In this document: positions 1-38,800 of the stretch, piece after piece
How positions within the stretch are numbered: position 1 is the first letter of the stretch
Layout of the letters: every line of letters begins with the position of its first letter
Assembly: GCA_025642075.2 (NCBI GenBank)
Contig: JAODUO010000434.1
Span: 236,001-300,000, forward strand
Direction: 5' to 3'
DNA: 64,000 nt
DNA from: Ridgeia piscesae
Taxonomy: Eukaryota > Annelida > Polychaeta > Sabellida > Siboglinidae
Translations under genes and position numbers: made by a program
The notes under the pieces: generated by a model
The model's input: only the letters and a program-made list of their open reading frames with translations
Database searches by the model: none
What the model was told of the DNA's origin: nothing

Positions 1-77
1 AATTCAGAATTGGCTGAAGTATGGACAACAATCTAATTTTGAGTATGCATGTTTGACAATGTGCGTTTTCCTTTCAG

Positions 78-26559
<26,482 letters not shown>

Positions 26560-26986
26560 GAGGTCGAGGGTTGTTTCGTGTCACCTTGTACCATACAGGG
26601 TGCAGAACAGACGCAGCTGCTACCGCAGCCAAAACACAAAGTTGACGTTGTCGCTATGCCCCGTGGTGGGGGACGGATGATATACCATGACGACATATCG
26701 GCTACATATGTGTATATTCAACGGAATGTGCTGGTTAGAAGTTGGTCACAGTATTCAGTGGATGTGCCTCTCTCTCGAGTGGCCATCCACAGTATGTCAT
26801 GTATACATTGAGGAGGTGTGATTGTTTTCAAAGCGGTTCTGGTAAATTTGTCCCGCGATTTTGCAGTAATCATGTGCATGTGTACAAGTTGATGTGTTTC
26901 TGTGTTCAGCTGTCTTATTGAGTCAGCTATAGTCAGCTAGTTTGAAGCTACTTGTGTAGCTACTTATTTGTTGGTGTTGGGTCCAC

Positions 26987-27455
26987 CAGGGGCTGTTTCA
27001 TCAAGGTAATGAGCCTTCTTTAAGAAAAATATATATAAAATAAAGAACAAGACAATCCATATGTACACATTATTTTTTGTTAAATTGAACCCTTTAGATC
27101 GTAACCTTTTTAGTCCCAGTTTCCCGACGTTGTTGACAAGAAACAAAACTAAGTATGAACACTCAAACATAGTTTGTTATGCATCTTCAAAACTACGTGC
27201 TAATGTCGTTATTTTTGGCTGTTTAATGCAGTAATTTTTTGCCCGATTTGGTTGATTTGAAGTGAACATTGCAAATTGGATTAAAAAATATAAGATCATA
27301 TTACAGAGCGCAGTATTTCCGTGACATACCAGCAAAAGTTCTAAGTCATGGTACTGATGATGTTCAGTATATGAGATTACCGGCAAGGAGAGAATATCTT
27401 AAAGAGGAAAATCGGCCTTATGATCTCCTAAGAATGTTGGTGAAACAGTCCCCAG
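26987..27455. mobile_element. MITE-like element just past the NT5C2 stop
   Basis: Left end CAGGGGCTGTTTCATCAAGG, right end TTGGTGAAACAGTCCCCAG; these are imperfect inverted repeats. No coding capacity and no clear target-site duplication. It holds the first AATAAA after NT5C2. Confidence 0.5.
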
Positions 27456-27800
27456 TTTAAAAGTCAGTGCATAATTTATTACTCGTGGTGCTCAAACATG
27501 CGGTGCTTCGGATGTGGTGCTTCAGTCAAGTAGCACCACGTGGTTCTTCTGTCTGGTCAAAATGCGTTCGCACAAACTACTATGTTTAAACTGTAGCATA
27601 TGAACGTTTATTTATCTTACAATGGAAATAAGATGCCATTAATTTTACTGTTTGTGTGTGTAAGTTTTCGTCCGTCTCTTTTTCTCGCTGTAACTTGCTC
27701 CATGTTGCAGCCACGTGCAAATCGATATTAATTGATCATGCATGATGAAACATATTGCAATAAATGTTGTTAATAATGCTTCTTCTTTGTGTTGTGTGTA

Positions 27801-28253
27801 GATTTAACATGAGTTAACAAGATTGCCACCTAGAGATTCAACTCTAGATGGCAGGTGGACTAGGAAGCCCTTTGGCTGATCGAGAATCCAACCTATCTAT
27901 CTAAGTATAGCCCACCCTTCGTAGGGATATATCGATTTTATTTTAAAATATATTAACACTGTACTAGCACCTACACAATCGGCTGATAATCTGTTCCATT
28001 CATTTACTGTTGTTTGTGAAAATGTAATTTTTTAAATATCTAATCTACACTGCTTCTTTGCTAATGTAACTCCATGTCCTCTAGTCCTCTCTTCCATAAC
28101 CGAGAAAAAAAATTCTGTCAATATTTTCATACTCATTCAATATTTTTTAAACACCTCAATTTGATCTCCTCTCAATATTTTGATTTCTAGTGTTGTTAAA
28201 CCACATTCATTTAGATTCATTTCATAACTAATATTCCTGAGTTTTGGTATCAT
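27801..28253 (-). mobile_element. LINE 3' end, family 1, copy 3
   Basis: Antisense copy with the same tail (gatttaacatgagttaacaagattgcc) and body as the copy at 24112. The frame is broken by small deletions. It is truncated at the ATGATACCAAAACTCAGG position. Confidence 0.83.
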
Positions 28254-28929
28254 CATGTAGGGTTTATGTGTTTACGTACAGCTGTATTATTAAATATCAC
28301 ATCCAGTCCTTACATTTAACTGTTGACAGCTGTATGCATGCATCATTCCCTGGTAGACCTGTTTGTTCAACCCCGGGAAGGAGAGGTGATTCAGAGGACA
28401 GAGACTTGACTCTCAACATTTTCTACTCCCACATTAACTTTAATAATAACTTTATTATCCAATCATAGAGTGGAAATACATTTTGCACTTTGGAGGTTGC
28501 ATAAAAACACAATATTTAAGTCACATAGTAATGCATGTATACAGTAAAATCAAGTATATAAATATGTAAATGGTAGCTAAATATATATATATATATATAT
28601 AATGCAATAAAAAGCTAAAACAGTATGACAATATTATAATATAATTAATTAATCAATAAAGATTATAAAATAAAATTTCATTGGCAACAAGGATAGATTG
28701 GATGAGAAGAACGATTGTTCCTAGAAGTTCAACGTATATACTTTCATATGGAAGCAAATATTTTCAAATATTAAATATAATTTTTCCCATTTTTAAAACT
28801 TACTGGAGACGTTTTCGGTGTTTTCAACCATATACATGTATTAACTAAGGCATGTCTATTTAGCTCACACGCTACGTCACAGACCTGCTCAAAAGCCACC
28901 AGCCTAGCAGAATGTTGTGATCGTCGTTG

Positions 28930-29160
28930 GATTCTCTGCTGAGTGTATGCAGGGTACATCTCTGCCAGGGCACTGACTGAGCCTTCTCCATTGATGCTCC
29001 CCGCATATCATTCCATATGGAATGATATTCCACACGATATGCGTAAATGTGACTATTATCTATAGCAATTAAAATGGCCCACGAAGACTTGCTTATTCAA
29101 ATGAGCATTTTATTCATGTACTTTGACTGTCATTTAATATGTTGTCGCTCGATTTGACTT
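28930..29160 (+). mobile_element. LINE 3' relic, fourth family
   Basis: Plus-strand translation AYHSIWNDIPHDMRKCDYYL, stop, QLKWPTKTCLFK resembles the LWNxLPxxIRxC...FKxxLKTxLFK end of LINE reverse transcriptases, with stops. Confidence 0.5.
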
Positions 29161-30239
29161 TTTATGTTTTTAAGAGTTATTAAATTTTATTTATTATTCT
29201 ATGCCGTTTTCATTATCTAAAATTACTAGTGCTTTTTATTCATGCATTTTATTTCTTACTGATTTTTCAACATACTTTATTCAGATTATTATTGTTCAAT
29301 TAAAAACAAGTTTATTCCCAGTTCCAAATACAGTGTATCAAAATTATTAATAACTTTTTATAAAGTAAGCTCATTATTCGGAACGTAAAACGTAAATCGC
29401 GGGTAAAGCGTAAAACGAGCAACGCACGCGCGGCAGATACTATTGAAAATTAAACTTTACTTATTTTATTAACACAAAATAAAAAGAAATACAAATTTGC
29501 AGTTGTTTATAAAAACAGAAATTACGGCAGGATTAACCAGTATCCGTGGGGTGGCAGCATTGTTTAGATCACGTGGATAATATACAAAAGCTGGCTAAAT
29601 CACCAGACTGTCTTCTCGGCGTAGTTCCGCAGCCGACAGACAGTCGACTAGTGAAATGGCCGCCTGTTGTTGAGGACATCTATAGTGTGGTACCAATCCG
29701 TCTTACGTCGCCACCGTCGTCTCCACGGTGCCGCAACGAGCGGCGATACCGACCTATGTGGATGATATCAGGTTACTGGTTGTCCTTTCTAGGAGGCGCC
29801 GAGTGAGGCCTTCCAGGAATAGCTACACTGGGTCATGTCAAAGGCAGCGAACAACGAAGACGCATAGGGTTTGTGCCTATACGGCCATGCTTCCTTTTTG
29901 TATATCCGTGCAATATACGTGGATTTACAGTAGCGCCTATTCGCGTGATGTGTAAAATCCTACCTAGTATTCACAAACACGAGTGCACAGATATATTTAA
30001 ACGTGCCTTTGCATCTATCGGAATTCATAATTATGCATCAGAACCAGATCCTGTGTGTGTTATGGTTAATTCCAACTGGGGACAGTTATTCCCAATTCTT
30101 ACCCAATACGTATAATATATATATATATATATATAATGTATACATTACATATCATTACATTCTTACGTAACTGTGGCGCAGTCTGTTATGTAGATAGCTA
30201 GCCTACCATCATGTACCTCTTGTCGATTATATTGAAGTG

Positions 30240-30297
<58 letters not shown>

Positions 30298-31107
30298 CGT
30301 TTTTCTTATCTCCATAGCAATCATATCTTATTGCGTAAGTAAAAACTCTACTATAATGTATTTATCTGTGTGGGAATAAAATCATGATAAGCTATCTTGA
30401 ACAAATTGATATTTGAATTGATGATTATGGAGACGATCCCTCGCGCACGACCCCTTACCACGACACCCCCTGCTAAATATACACGCGGAGAGAATTTCCT
30501 GACTAACGTAAGACATAAATTGACACCGGCCTGTCCAGCGCCTAGTAAGAGGCACACTGGTGAAACGAGGCCTGATCCCGCGTAACTGACCAGGCCAGAC
30601 TTCTGGCTCCTTCGCAGGCTGTTACTGAGCACAGTTAATTTCTCTGTAGCTGGCCGTCCGTGTTACTATGTTGTCAGATTATAATAACATCGGATTAAAA
30701 ATATCTTAACTTTTTCCACATCATGCCATTGGTTGAATGTTATGGCGAGCACGCGTATTCAACGTCGTATAACGCCAGGTCTTTAAAAATGTATGCATAA
30801 AATGTTCACATGCCATGGTGTACAATGGCAAAGTATCACTCCCAATGACACTATTAACAAACCTACACCGTTCCAATGTCAGCGCATTCATCTAATACAC
30901 CCCCTACCTAATTGCACTTTATTTACATTAAACTTGTTTCTTCAAATGTCAGGGAAAATTCAATTGCTCAGGATTTTGCATTTGTATGACATATCTAAGT
31001 CATCCAACTTTTGGTATATTTTCTAGAACTGAAACTTTGAGATCTACGATGAAAAAGCATTTCTATGTATGTATATAAATAAATAAATAAATAAATAAAT
31101 ATATATA

Positions 31108-31156
<49 letters not shown>

Positions 31157-31586
31157 GACGTGCTTGGTATATTTGGTATTGCGTGGTTGTTTTTATTGTT
31201 ATATTATTTTCAATATAATATCGTACTTATGTGAACCAACTTGCGGCTGAAACCTTTAAACCAACAGCTTGAAAACATTGCTATTTACAAAGAATGATGC
31301 CTGATATATTTAATATAGATTATGTGTGATTTTAAGCCTATTGTCCTTATTTTTATTATAATATTATTATCACTGTTTATTATTACTGTTTAGAGTCCTC
31401 TGGGCCTGTTGCAGTTGGAATATATACAATACAAAAATAAACGTTTTGAAAATTAAATATACGTTTACATGTATTCAGCCGCTAACAGCAATAAGTAAAA
31501 ACAGGCAGACCAGTTTAATTACACATGCAAAATACACATAACCTGAAACACTAGACCGTTTCCAGTAGTATTCGTAAAAATATATT

Positions 31587-31589
<3 letters not shown>
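29161..31589. other. Intergenic, AT-rich, no gene recognised
   Basis: Contains (TA)n tracts at about 28580-28601, 30115-30135, 30241-30294 and 31100-31153. A block of more GC-rich sequence at 29540-30110 carries overlapping short frames (up to 86 codons) that I cannot assign to any family. Confidence 0.5.

Positions 31590-31643
<54 letters not shown>
31590..31643. repeat. (TA)n microsatellite
   Basis: Pure AT dinucleotides for over 50 bp. Confidence 0.95.
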
Positions 31644-31645
<2 letters not shown>

Positions 31646-31933
31646 TGACTAGATTATTCTTTGACTGTTTTTGCGCCCTCTATTCAAACTACCTATATGT
31701 GGGTATAGTAGTCATACGCGCGCATGCACGCACCCAAGTCGAGGAAGTGTTAGTATACCACGTATATAGCGAATTAGATTTAAAATAGGCTTCCTCTCTT
31801 AGAGTCTCTGTTAGTAATTACAACGCGAAATACAATATTAAGCCTTTTCTGGCACGCCGCGGGTGTTATACTAATAGGCCTGGCCATTTCGATGTTGCGT
31901 TGTATAAGAGTATCGCTGATATTTATGAAGAGA

Positions 31934-31994
<61 letters not shown>

Positions 31995-32162
31995 TGCGTG
32001 TGTGCGTGTTGTGTGTGCGTTTGTGTGTGCGTTTGTGTGCGCGTTTGTGTGCGCGTGTGCGCGTTGGTTGTGTGTGTGTTTGCGTGCGCGTTGGTTGTGT
32101 GCGGTTATGTTTGCATGCGGGTGTGTGTGTGTGTGTGAGTGAGTGAGTGAGTGAGTGAGTGA
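31934..32162. repeat. (GT)n / (GC GT)n / (GTGA)n compound microsatellite
   Basis: GT run, then tgcg tetramers, mixed GT/GC units and finally gtga tetramers to 32162. Confidence 0.9.
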
Positions 32163-32274
32163 TGCGGGTGCGTTGCGCGCGCGCCTACCTATCCAGCGCC
32201 TGCCTCTGCTTGTAGTGTACAGGTTCATGGCAGGGACATACACATGCGTGATATCAGCTACGGATTAGCGCCGC

Positions 32275-32287
32275 GTTACCAGGCAAC
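32275..32287. promoter_or_regulatory. X-box (RFX) motif
   Basis: GTTACC-A-GGCAAC, a nearly perfect palindrome matching the RFX consensus, in CpG-rich sequence. A possible splice donor (gag|gttagt) lies 60 bp downstream on the plus strand. No gene could be attached to it. Confidence 0.35.
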
Positions 32288-34679
32288 GCTGTCTACCCTC
32301 GTTATGTGAGCGACGGCAGGGCAGACGAACGAAGACACCAGACCGAGGTTAGTTTTGGATACGATCCAGAAACACGTATCATACAATTGTGTAGGTAGGC
32401 CTATACCTACTACATTGTGTTAAAACCGCGTACTTTCCTTGCTTGATTCGTACACCATTTTCAGCCTCTGTTCACGGTATTTTTGTCCCGCTGGGATCAA
32501 ACATATCATATTTTTACTTATCAAATATCCTCAGTTGGATGGACAGTTATGCTATCGATTTTTTTTCTCAGTACGTGAAAGATTAATTAACTTAAATTGT
32601 GATGAAAACGTGAAACTCGTCATATCTCGTTTGTCAATAAAACGCTCAAAATTGGTACGTGTTCGTTTCGTCCTAATCTTGTGACAGCTTTTGTAATATT
32701 GGTGCCTCCTGCAAATTAGCACGCAATATCAAACACATTTTTTAATTTGATAAGTACTCCGAGGATCGAACATTTTATTTGACCAGCATTATTACTCACA
32801 AACTCTATATGACAACGTCGACAATATGTTCGGTTGTCTATATTAATACTATTATTATAACACCTCACGCTTTTTCTTAAATAATATTAAATTATAATAT
32901 TGATAATAATAGTTACAATGAAGCACGGTGTGCCTCTAAAATAGATAAATTACGCTGTAATTCATTTAAGCTAAACCAAACAGAACTGATTGTAAAAAAG
33001 CGTTTTGGGGATGGCCAAAGTCATAGCTGACATGTCACATACGTGCGGGGCAGTCAATATTTGTCTGCAAAATTGTATTTATATTATATTTATATGGAAG
33101 AAAACAACAAATGAATGTTTTCATGTGACTTGTTGCGCCGCTACGAGATGTGAATTCAAACCGAACAAGGGTGATTTAGTTATACACACACACACGCACG
33201 CATGCACGCACGCATGCACGCACGCATGCACGCACGCACGCACACACGCACGCACGCACGCACACGCACGCATGCACGCACGCACGTTCCATCCACGGAC
33301 ATGCAAAGATACAAAGACACTTTGAAAAAGGTCCCTCTTGCCACAATGATCACCGTCAGTGGACAACACAAGCAACCAATCGCATAAACGGGTCAGGCAC
33401 ACCATTTCATTTGAAACTAGACGAATGCCTACTCTTTCCAGTTCGCCTTTGAGATATTGTAAATTAATTTCCCGTCAGATATAAACCGTGTGTACAATCA
33501 CCCTGGCAGAGATTCGTGAATAATGTTTTAAATCATTAAAAACTGTTCAATTTTTTCACTAGGGGGTTACTGAAGTGAAAGTAACAAGTTGTTAATGAAA
33601 ATGTTCTCAACTGATTGTTTAGATTGTCTCTGCTTCGTAGCTGTAACTTGTAAACACAACTTACATTTTGATTCGACACATCATGCATTTTTAATCTAAC
33701 TGGACTATTATATAGTTAGCACATGTATGTATGTGGGCATGTTGACGTTATCTTTGAATTCCTAAGTGATTTACGCACCGAATGTCGGTACCTTCAGTGA
33801 ATGCCCTACGAACTCTAGAAAGAACAATAATATGCTTTCATTTAAAAATTTCCCGTTGCGCTGGCTAAGGGCTCTTACCGGATCTGGTGTTTGTACGATC
33901 TTTGTTGGCGGAAATTAATTCGTTTTTCACAACGTTACGCTGGTTTCTGAGCCACGTTGCAAAACAAATCGCTCATATTTATGGCATTGCAAATGCCACC
34001 TACACATACTTATGGACTCCTTCTGAAGGATTTGCTTTTTTGCTAGTGCATCTAAAGGTGTTATTCAGTTTCTGGATTGGCAGGAACACGAGAAGCCAAT
34101 ATGTCTACGGGCTGCCTGTTCTATTCTAGCTTTCGGGTGAAACGGGGCACAAACACGGGAAAGCCTTGCAGGCCAACGCCACATAAATTCTGAACACCCA
34201 GTGGTGCCATCACACGGGAAATAGGACAGCCCTCAAACGTATCACCTTTCACGTAACTGATTTCCCGTCGTAGTTCTAAGTACGTGAGTTTCCCCGCAGT
34301 GTTGTGTTGTGCCGAAGCCTGCGATGTGTTCGCGATCTATTGCAGACCGTCTGTATTGCTACATAAGGAACTATTGCTGCTGATGTACCACTAAACTACA
34401 TTTAATAACAGGACATCAGGTTCTGTGCACAGACACTTTTATTTATTTACAAAATCTACAACACCCCGGCGTTGACCAGCATGCAAGGACGACGCGGGGG
34501 GGCGGTGGCAACAACACACCCCGCCCCGCGCCGTCCGGTCGTAGGCCAAATGCATATTCCACACTTCAATCGTGAAAATACAAGACACGTTAAAATAATA
34601 GTAATATGAAGAATATATGAAGCATGAATTTCTCATTACAGTCTTCGACAGGTCAAATGATTAAAATGCATCTCCCGTT
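32288..34679. other. Intergenic, no gene recognised
   Basis: Apart from the tetramer tract at 33183-33290 I see no coding, RNA or mobile element that I can support. Confidence 0.45.
33183..33290. repeat. (ACGC)n / (ATGC) tetranucleotide tract
   Basis: Repeated gcacgcac with interspersed atgc units, about 108 bp. Confidence 0.9.
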
Positions 34680-35110
34680 TCCATCGCCGTGACGGAGTCA
34701 CGTGACACCTCCCCCCGGTTCGCCGACTCACTGCGCAGGCGCGACAGTCAGCCGCGCGCTTAACTTATCTATTACTTTTATTCATAGCCTGCGCCCAACC
34801 TTCGCATGCAGCGCCATGTCTGCCCGTAGAGCGAGGGCGAGAGAGCTGTCTACCTTTCGCGGGGGAGTCTGCCCGCCCGAAATAGCTGCGGGAAGAGGGC
34901 CGGTGGAAGGCTAGGCGGAGGCGGGGCCAGCCGTACCCCATCTCCGCGACGCCACACACACAACTGGCTATATAAGGAACGCCCGCCGTCCAACTAGCAA
35001 TGCTCGTTCCTGCTCTGCCAACAGATGCGGCAGTGCCCCGGAACGTGTATTTATAACGTCCGTGCTTCGCCGTCGGGTGCGATGGTCCGCAAGTGGAATG
35101 CGTGAATCTT
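34680..35110. promoter_or_regulatory. CpG-rich block with TATA box, possible promoter
   Basis: Contains GTCACGTGAC (E-box/USF type), an NRF1-like TGCGCAGGCGCG, an AP-1-like gactcac, and TATATAAGG at 34969-34977 on the plus strand. It lies 160 bp beyond the predicted MRLC poly(A) signal. No coding exon follows that I can identify. Confidence 0.35.
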
Positions 35111-35269
35111 TGGCATGAACATAAACCGGCTTTGAGTTAGACGGCGATTTAACTAAACTACATATTTCATTCATCGATTCTATTCATTGAAACTGAAAGA
35201 CCCCCGTTGTAAAATAGCCACTCTGAGACGGACAAACTACGAAGCGGTACGATTCTGTACGGGACAACG

Positions 35270-35275
35270 TTTATT
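35270..35275 (-). terminator. MRLC: Candidate poly(A) signal of MRLC
   Basis: AATAAA on the minus strand (GGCAATAAACG context), 485 bp past the MRLC stop codon. It predicts a 3' UTR of about 0.5 kb running through unusually CpG-rich sequence. Confidence 0.45.
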
Positions 35276-35759
35276 GCCTCGCGGTACAACTGAAATAGAA
35301 CGCATTTTCCTTTACCAGTTAACGTTTTTTGAAATATAAACATAGACTGGACGTGAAGGCCGCAAGTTACTCCAAACATGGCTGACGCGAACTGACACGC
35401 GAACACGCGCGAATTCGTTCGCCTGGCAACACGCAGTCTCTGTCCCGGAGAACAGCTTTGCTCTGCTCTGCCCTCGCGTCTTACGGCGAACGCTGAAAGC
35501 GTCAGTTTTCGACACAACGAAATCTACGCAGACGCGGCCATGTTTTTTTGGCCGGCGCGAGCGCGGTTTAAACATTTGCCGGTTTCGGCGCGCGCACGGA
35601 CAGACCGGGTGGCGCGAGCGCGGACTGTCCGGACGGCGTCAGTGTTCTTAGAATCGTTGACCGGGCACTCGAGATGTATGCAGGCAGGCGGTGCGCGTGT
35701 TGTCGACGGTGGGTGGGTATTTGAAGGGCGTGTGACGGCGGGTGGGTTGTGGGCGGTCT

Positions 35760-35855
35760 TTAGTCTTCCTCCTTGCCGCGCTTGATGATCTGCACGAACT
35801 TAAGGTAGTCCAGTTGGCCGCCCTCGATCGGAGCCTCCTTCCATGTTTGTTTTAC
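35760..35855 (-). CDS. MRLC: MRLC last coding exon with stop
   Basis: Acceptor ttcgtgtgcag. Encodes [20 protein letters not shown] and [11 protein letters not shown], then TAA. The [15 protein letters not shown] stretch is the typical EF-hand IV region. Confidence 0.95.
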   Translation of the reverse strand, partial: VKQTWKEAPIEGGQLDYLKFVQIIKRGKEED

Positions 35856-38800
35856 CTGCACACGAAATACGGCATTGTATTGTTTGAATGTGGGCGAATC
35901 CGAAATGTGGGGTGGGTTCAACCTGACATATCTTTTATGGACCTTCACACTTCACGTTTGCCTTTAGTCAATCCCAATCTCTTTCTGTCTTATGCCAACC
36001 CTAATCTCACACCGTCTTTCTAACCACCTTCGAATTTAACGTATATACAAACTTTGTATATACACTTGTGTATCAATCACTTGTGTAATGTTAACTGTTT
36101 GAATGTTTCAATGTTTGAATAAACGTCACTTCACGTTTGTTTTTAGCCAACAACCAAACTCCTGCTGTCTTTTACCCACCCACCCATCTCCCATCTTCGT
36201 ACACATTCTTTTTAAACAAACTCCAAACCTCATCTTTTAGGAGACCCTATCTCCGACCTTCTTTTAAGCTAGCCTCCAATATCCCATCTTCCTTTTAGCC
36301 AAGTTCCCATCTTTCCAAGTTACACCTTTTTAACATCCCGTTCCCTACAGATTCTGAAGTCAAGTATAGAATGTATCGAAACCACCACTTCTTCGACCGA
36401 TCGAACACGTTTTATTCTATGCGCTTCTTGTTTGTCAATTATATTGGTTAACAAAATCCGAAAATTTAATTTTTATTGTTTAACTTGTGCTTTCTCCCGA
36501 TAAATCAGTCGGACTCATGAAGATACTTCTTGATTTTTGTTTGCGACAATTCAAAATATATTTAGAAAACAATTATTTAGATTGAGGTATTGCATTTGCG
36601 TGGGTTGTACCAACATTAGTAAAACATTGCACAATATATATTGGAAATTTGAAAAGGGTCTTTTGATATTCACATTACTGTATTTAAAATGTGCTGATAT
36701 TTTTTACTGATCATTGTTTTTTCTCAATCATTGTTCGAAATTATTTCGAGTTTGCATCGTCAAGTACTATTGCGGTATGTGTAATTAGTAGTAGTTGAAA
36801 TATTATTAACAATTTAGTAAAATATATATGTAGGCACTGCGTTCACATCTGTACCACTAATTACGAAGACTTGTTGTATCTGTGCTGACGTATACTTGTA
36901 ATTACGCACGCACATCACACACACGCCGACACATTCGCGCGCGCACTCACACGCATTCGCCATCCCTTCGGCCATCACGTATCATATTATTATGTCCTGT
37001 TGTTTACATATGATTGGACACACACACACACGTCTAAATATTCCTCATTCGACATATAAGAACTACTGTGCATACCTCGTCTTTGCTGAACTGGTCACCG
37101 ACATTCATGAGTAGATCTTTTACGCTGTAAAACGAAAGTAAAACTAAGTCGGAGAATAACAGTCAGACACCACACTATTGTTTAATATCGCTGCACTCGG
37201 AAGAGAAATATGAATAAATAGAACATTTATTTGTCTTAGTTTTATTTATCTTTTTAGTACATTTTATTAACTTATAGAATATAACCTAGACTTCTTATTA
37301 TATCTTTATTAATGTTATTTTCTTAAATTAAGCTATAAAATTATGAACATATTACCTATAAGACCAACTAATTACTGACGTCACGACGTACAGATCTTCC
37401 GGATTCTATTAATTTATATGAAATACGTCCTTCTTGATGTGGATTTGATCTAATCAAAATAAACTACATAACACCGAGTAACACATTTAGATCGGTTGAA
37501 GTATAACTACTTTCAATGTATGAAGATTTCATATGAAACTTGACAGATTATCTTATGTAGACCACCGAGTGTATGTATTTTGCAACTCTGTTTGCAACGC
37601 ATTCGGAAAGACTAATCAAACCCTGGACCAGTTTCATAAAGCCGCGTAACTTTGCGAGCAATTTTGCGGTCTACTGGTCGCAGCTAGCAGCGACTATTCA
37701 GTGTAGCTTACAGCCAGTTTTATGAGACCAATTTAGCATTCGCGTAAACAAATCGACGTAGAATTGACCTAATTAGGTCGCGGTGGGGAATCCCTGTATT
37801 TGTGTTGTCTGTAGACACCCTTTTCACTTTAGCTGCCGCCTTTGCCGTTCGTATAGCAAACGACAAGCTATGATGAATGTAAATGATATCCAGTGTAAAC
37901 ATTAAAAATAATCAGTTGAGAGTGAGCGTGTCGGAAGCATCAACGAACTTGGGGAGCATCACGTAACTATTTCAACTAGCATAAAGTTATACCTACTAAA
38001 TACATGGCGCAGCCTCAGTGCCTGTCAATCTATGGAGCAGACTCGTGAAACGCAACTAGCGTAACTTTGCGACGTGTTAAGCTTTCGACGAGTTATCGCC
38101 CGCTACGACGTCGTAAGCAGGCTTTATGAAACCGGCCCCTGTTAACCAATATAACTTGTACGGTTTTGTAAATAATTTCACCTAGAGAAACGAATTTCAC
38201 CCACAAATTATGTAGGGTCTGTAATTCCAAGTTTATATCTAAGCTTCTGCTTGAAACTGACGCAGTACTTACAACTCTTCCGACAACTGGCCCTTCCCTG
38301 ACTGGTCGAACATCGCAAACGCATCTCTTAACGTCGACTCGGGGTCTGTGCCTGTAGAGATCACCAGAGGGCGTAGTCAGTGACAGCGCCACCACGCGGA
38401 CTAGACATTCAATGGCTGACGTACAACCTGAACGTATTGCAACTTACTGCTGTACGCAATACGTATTTTGGTTAGTTACAGACACGATGACACCTGAACC
38501 GTGTCAGACATTTCGCGAAAAAGGTATTTTGCGGATAGAGTCATGACAGAAAGAAAGACTCTGGATTTAGTTCCGTATGTAAACCATGAACATAATTCAT
38601 ATTCTACGTTTTAACAGGTATTTAGTTTCGCGTCACGCGTTCAAATAAACATTTAGCGGTAATCGTGTGATGCTCAATGTTTTTGACATGGCGGTGCAAT
38701 TTTGTTTAGTTCGCTATTTCAAATAGTGTGTTCTTTCAACAGCTTCTCTTATGTGTGTCTATGTACATCAACCAGTCGAATAGCTAAGTCTAACCTCATA

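Noticed and set aside
29546..30115. Protein-coding gene from overlapping 75-86 codon frames
   Set aside because: Frames overlap in different phases, match no family, and show no convincing splice pattern.
34702..34914. Small plus-strand gene behind the TATA box
   Set aside because: The frame lies before, not after, the TATA box and has no recognisable domain.
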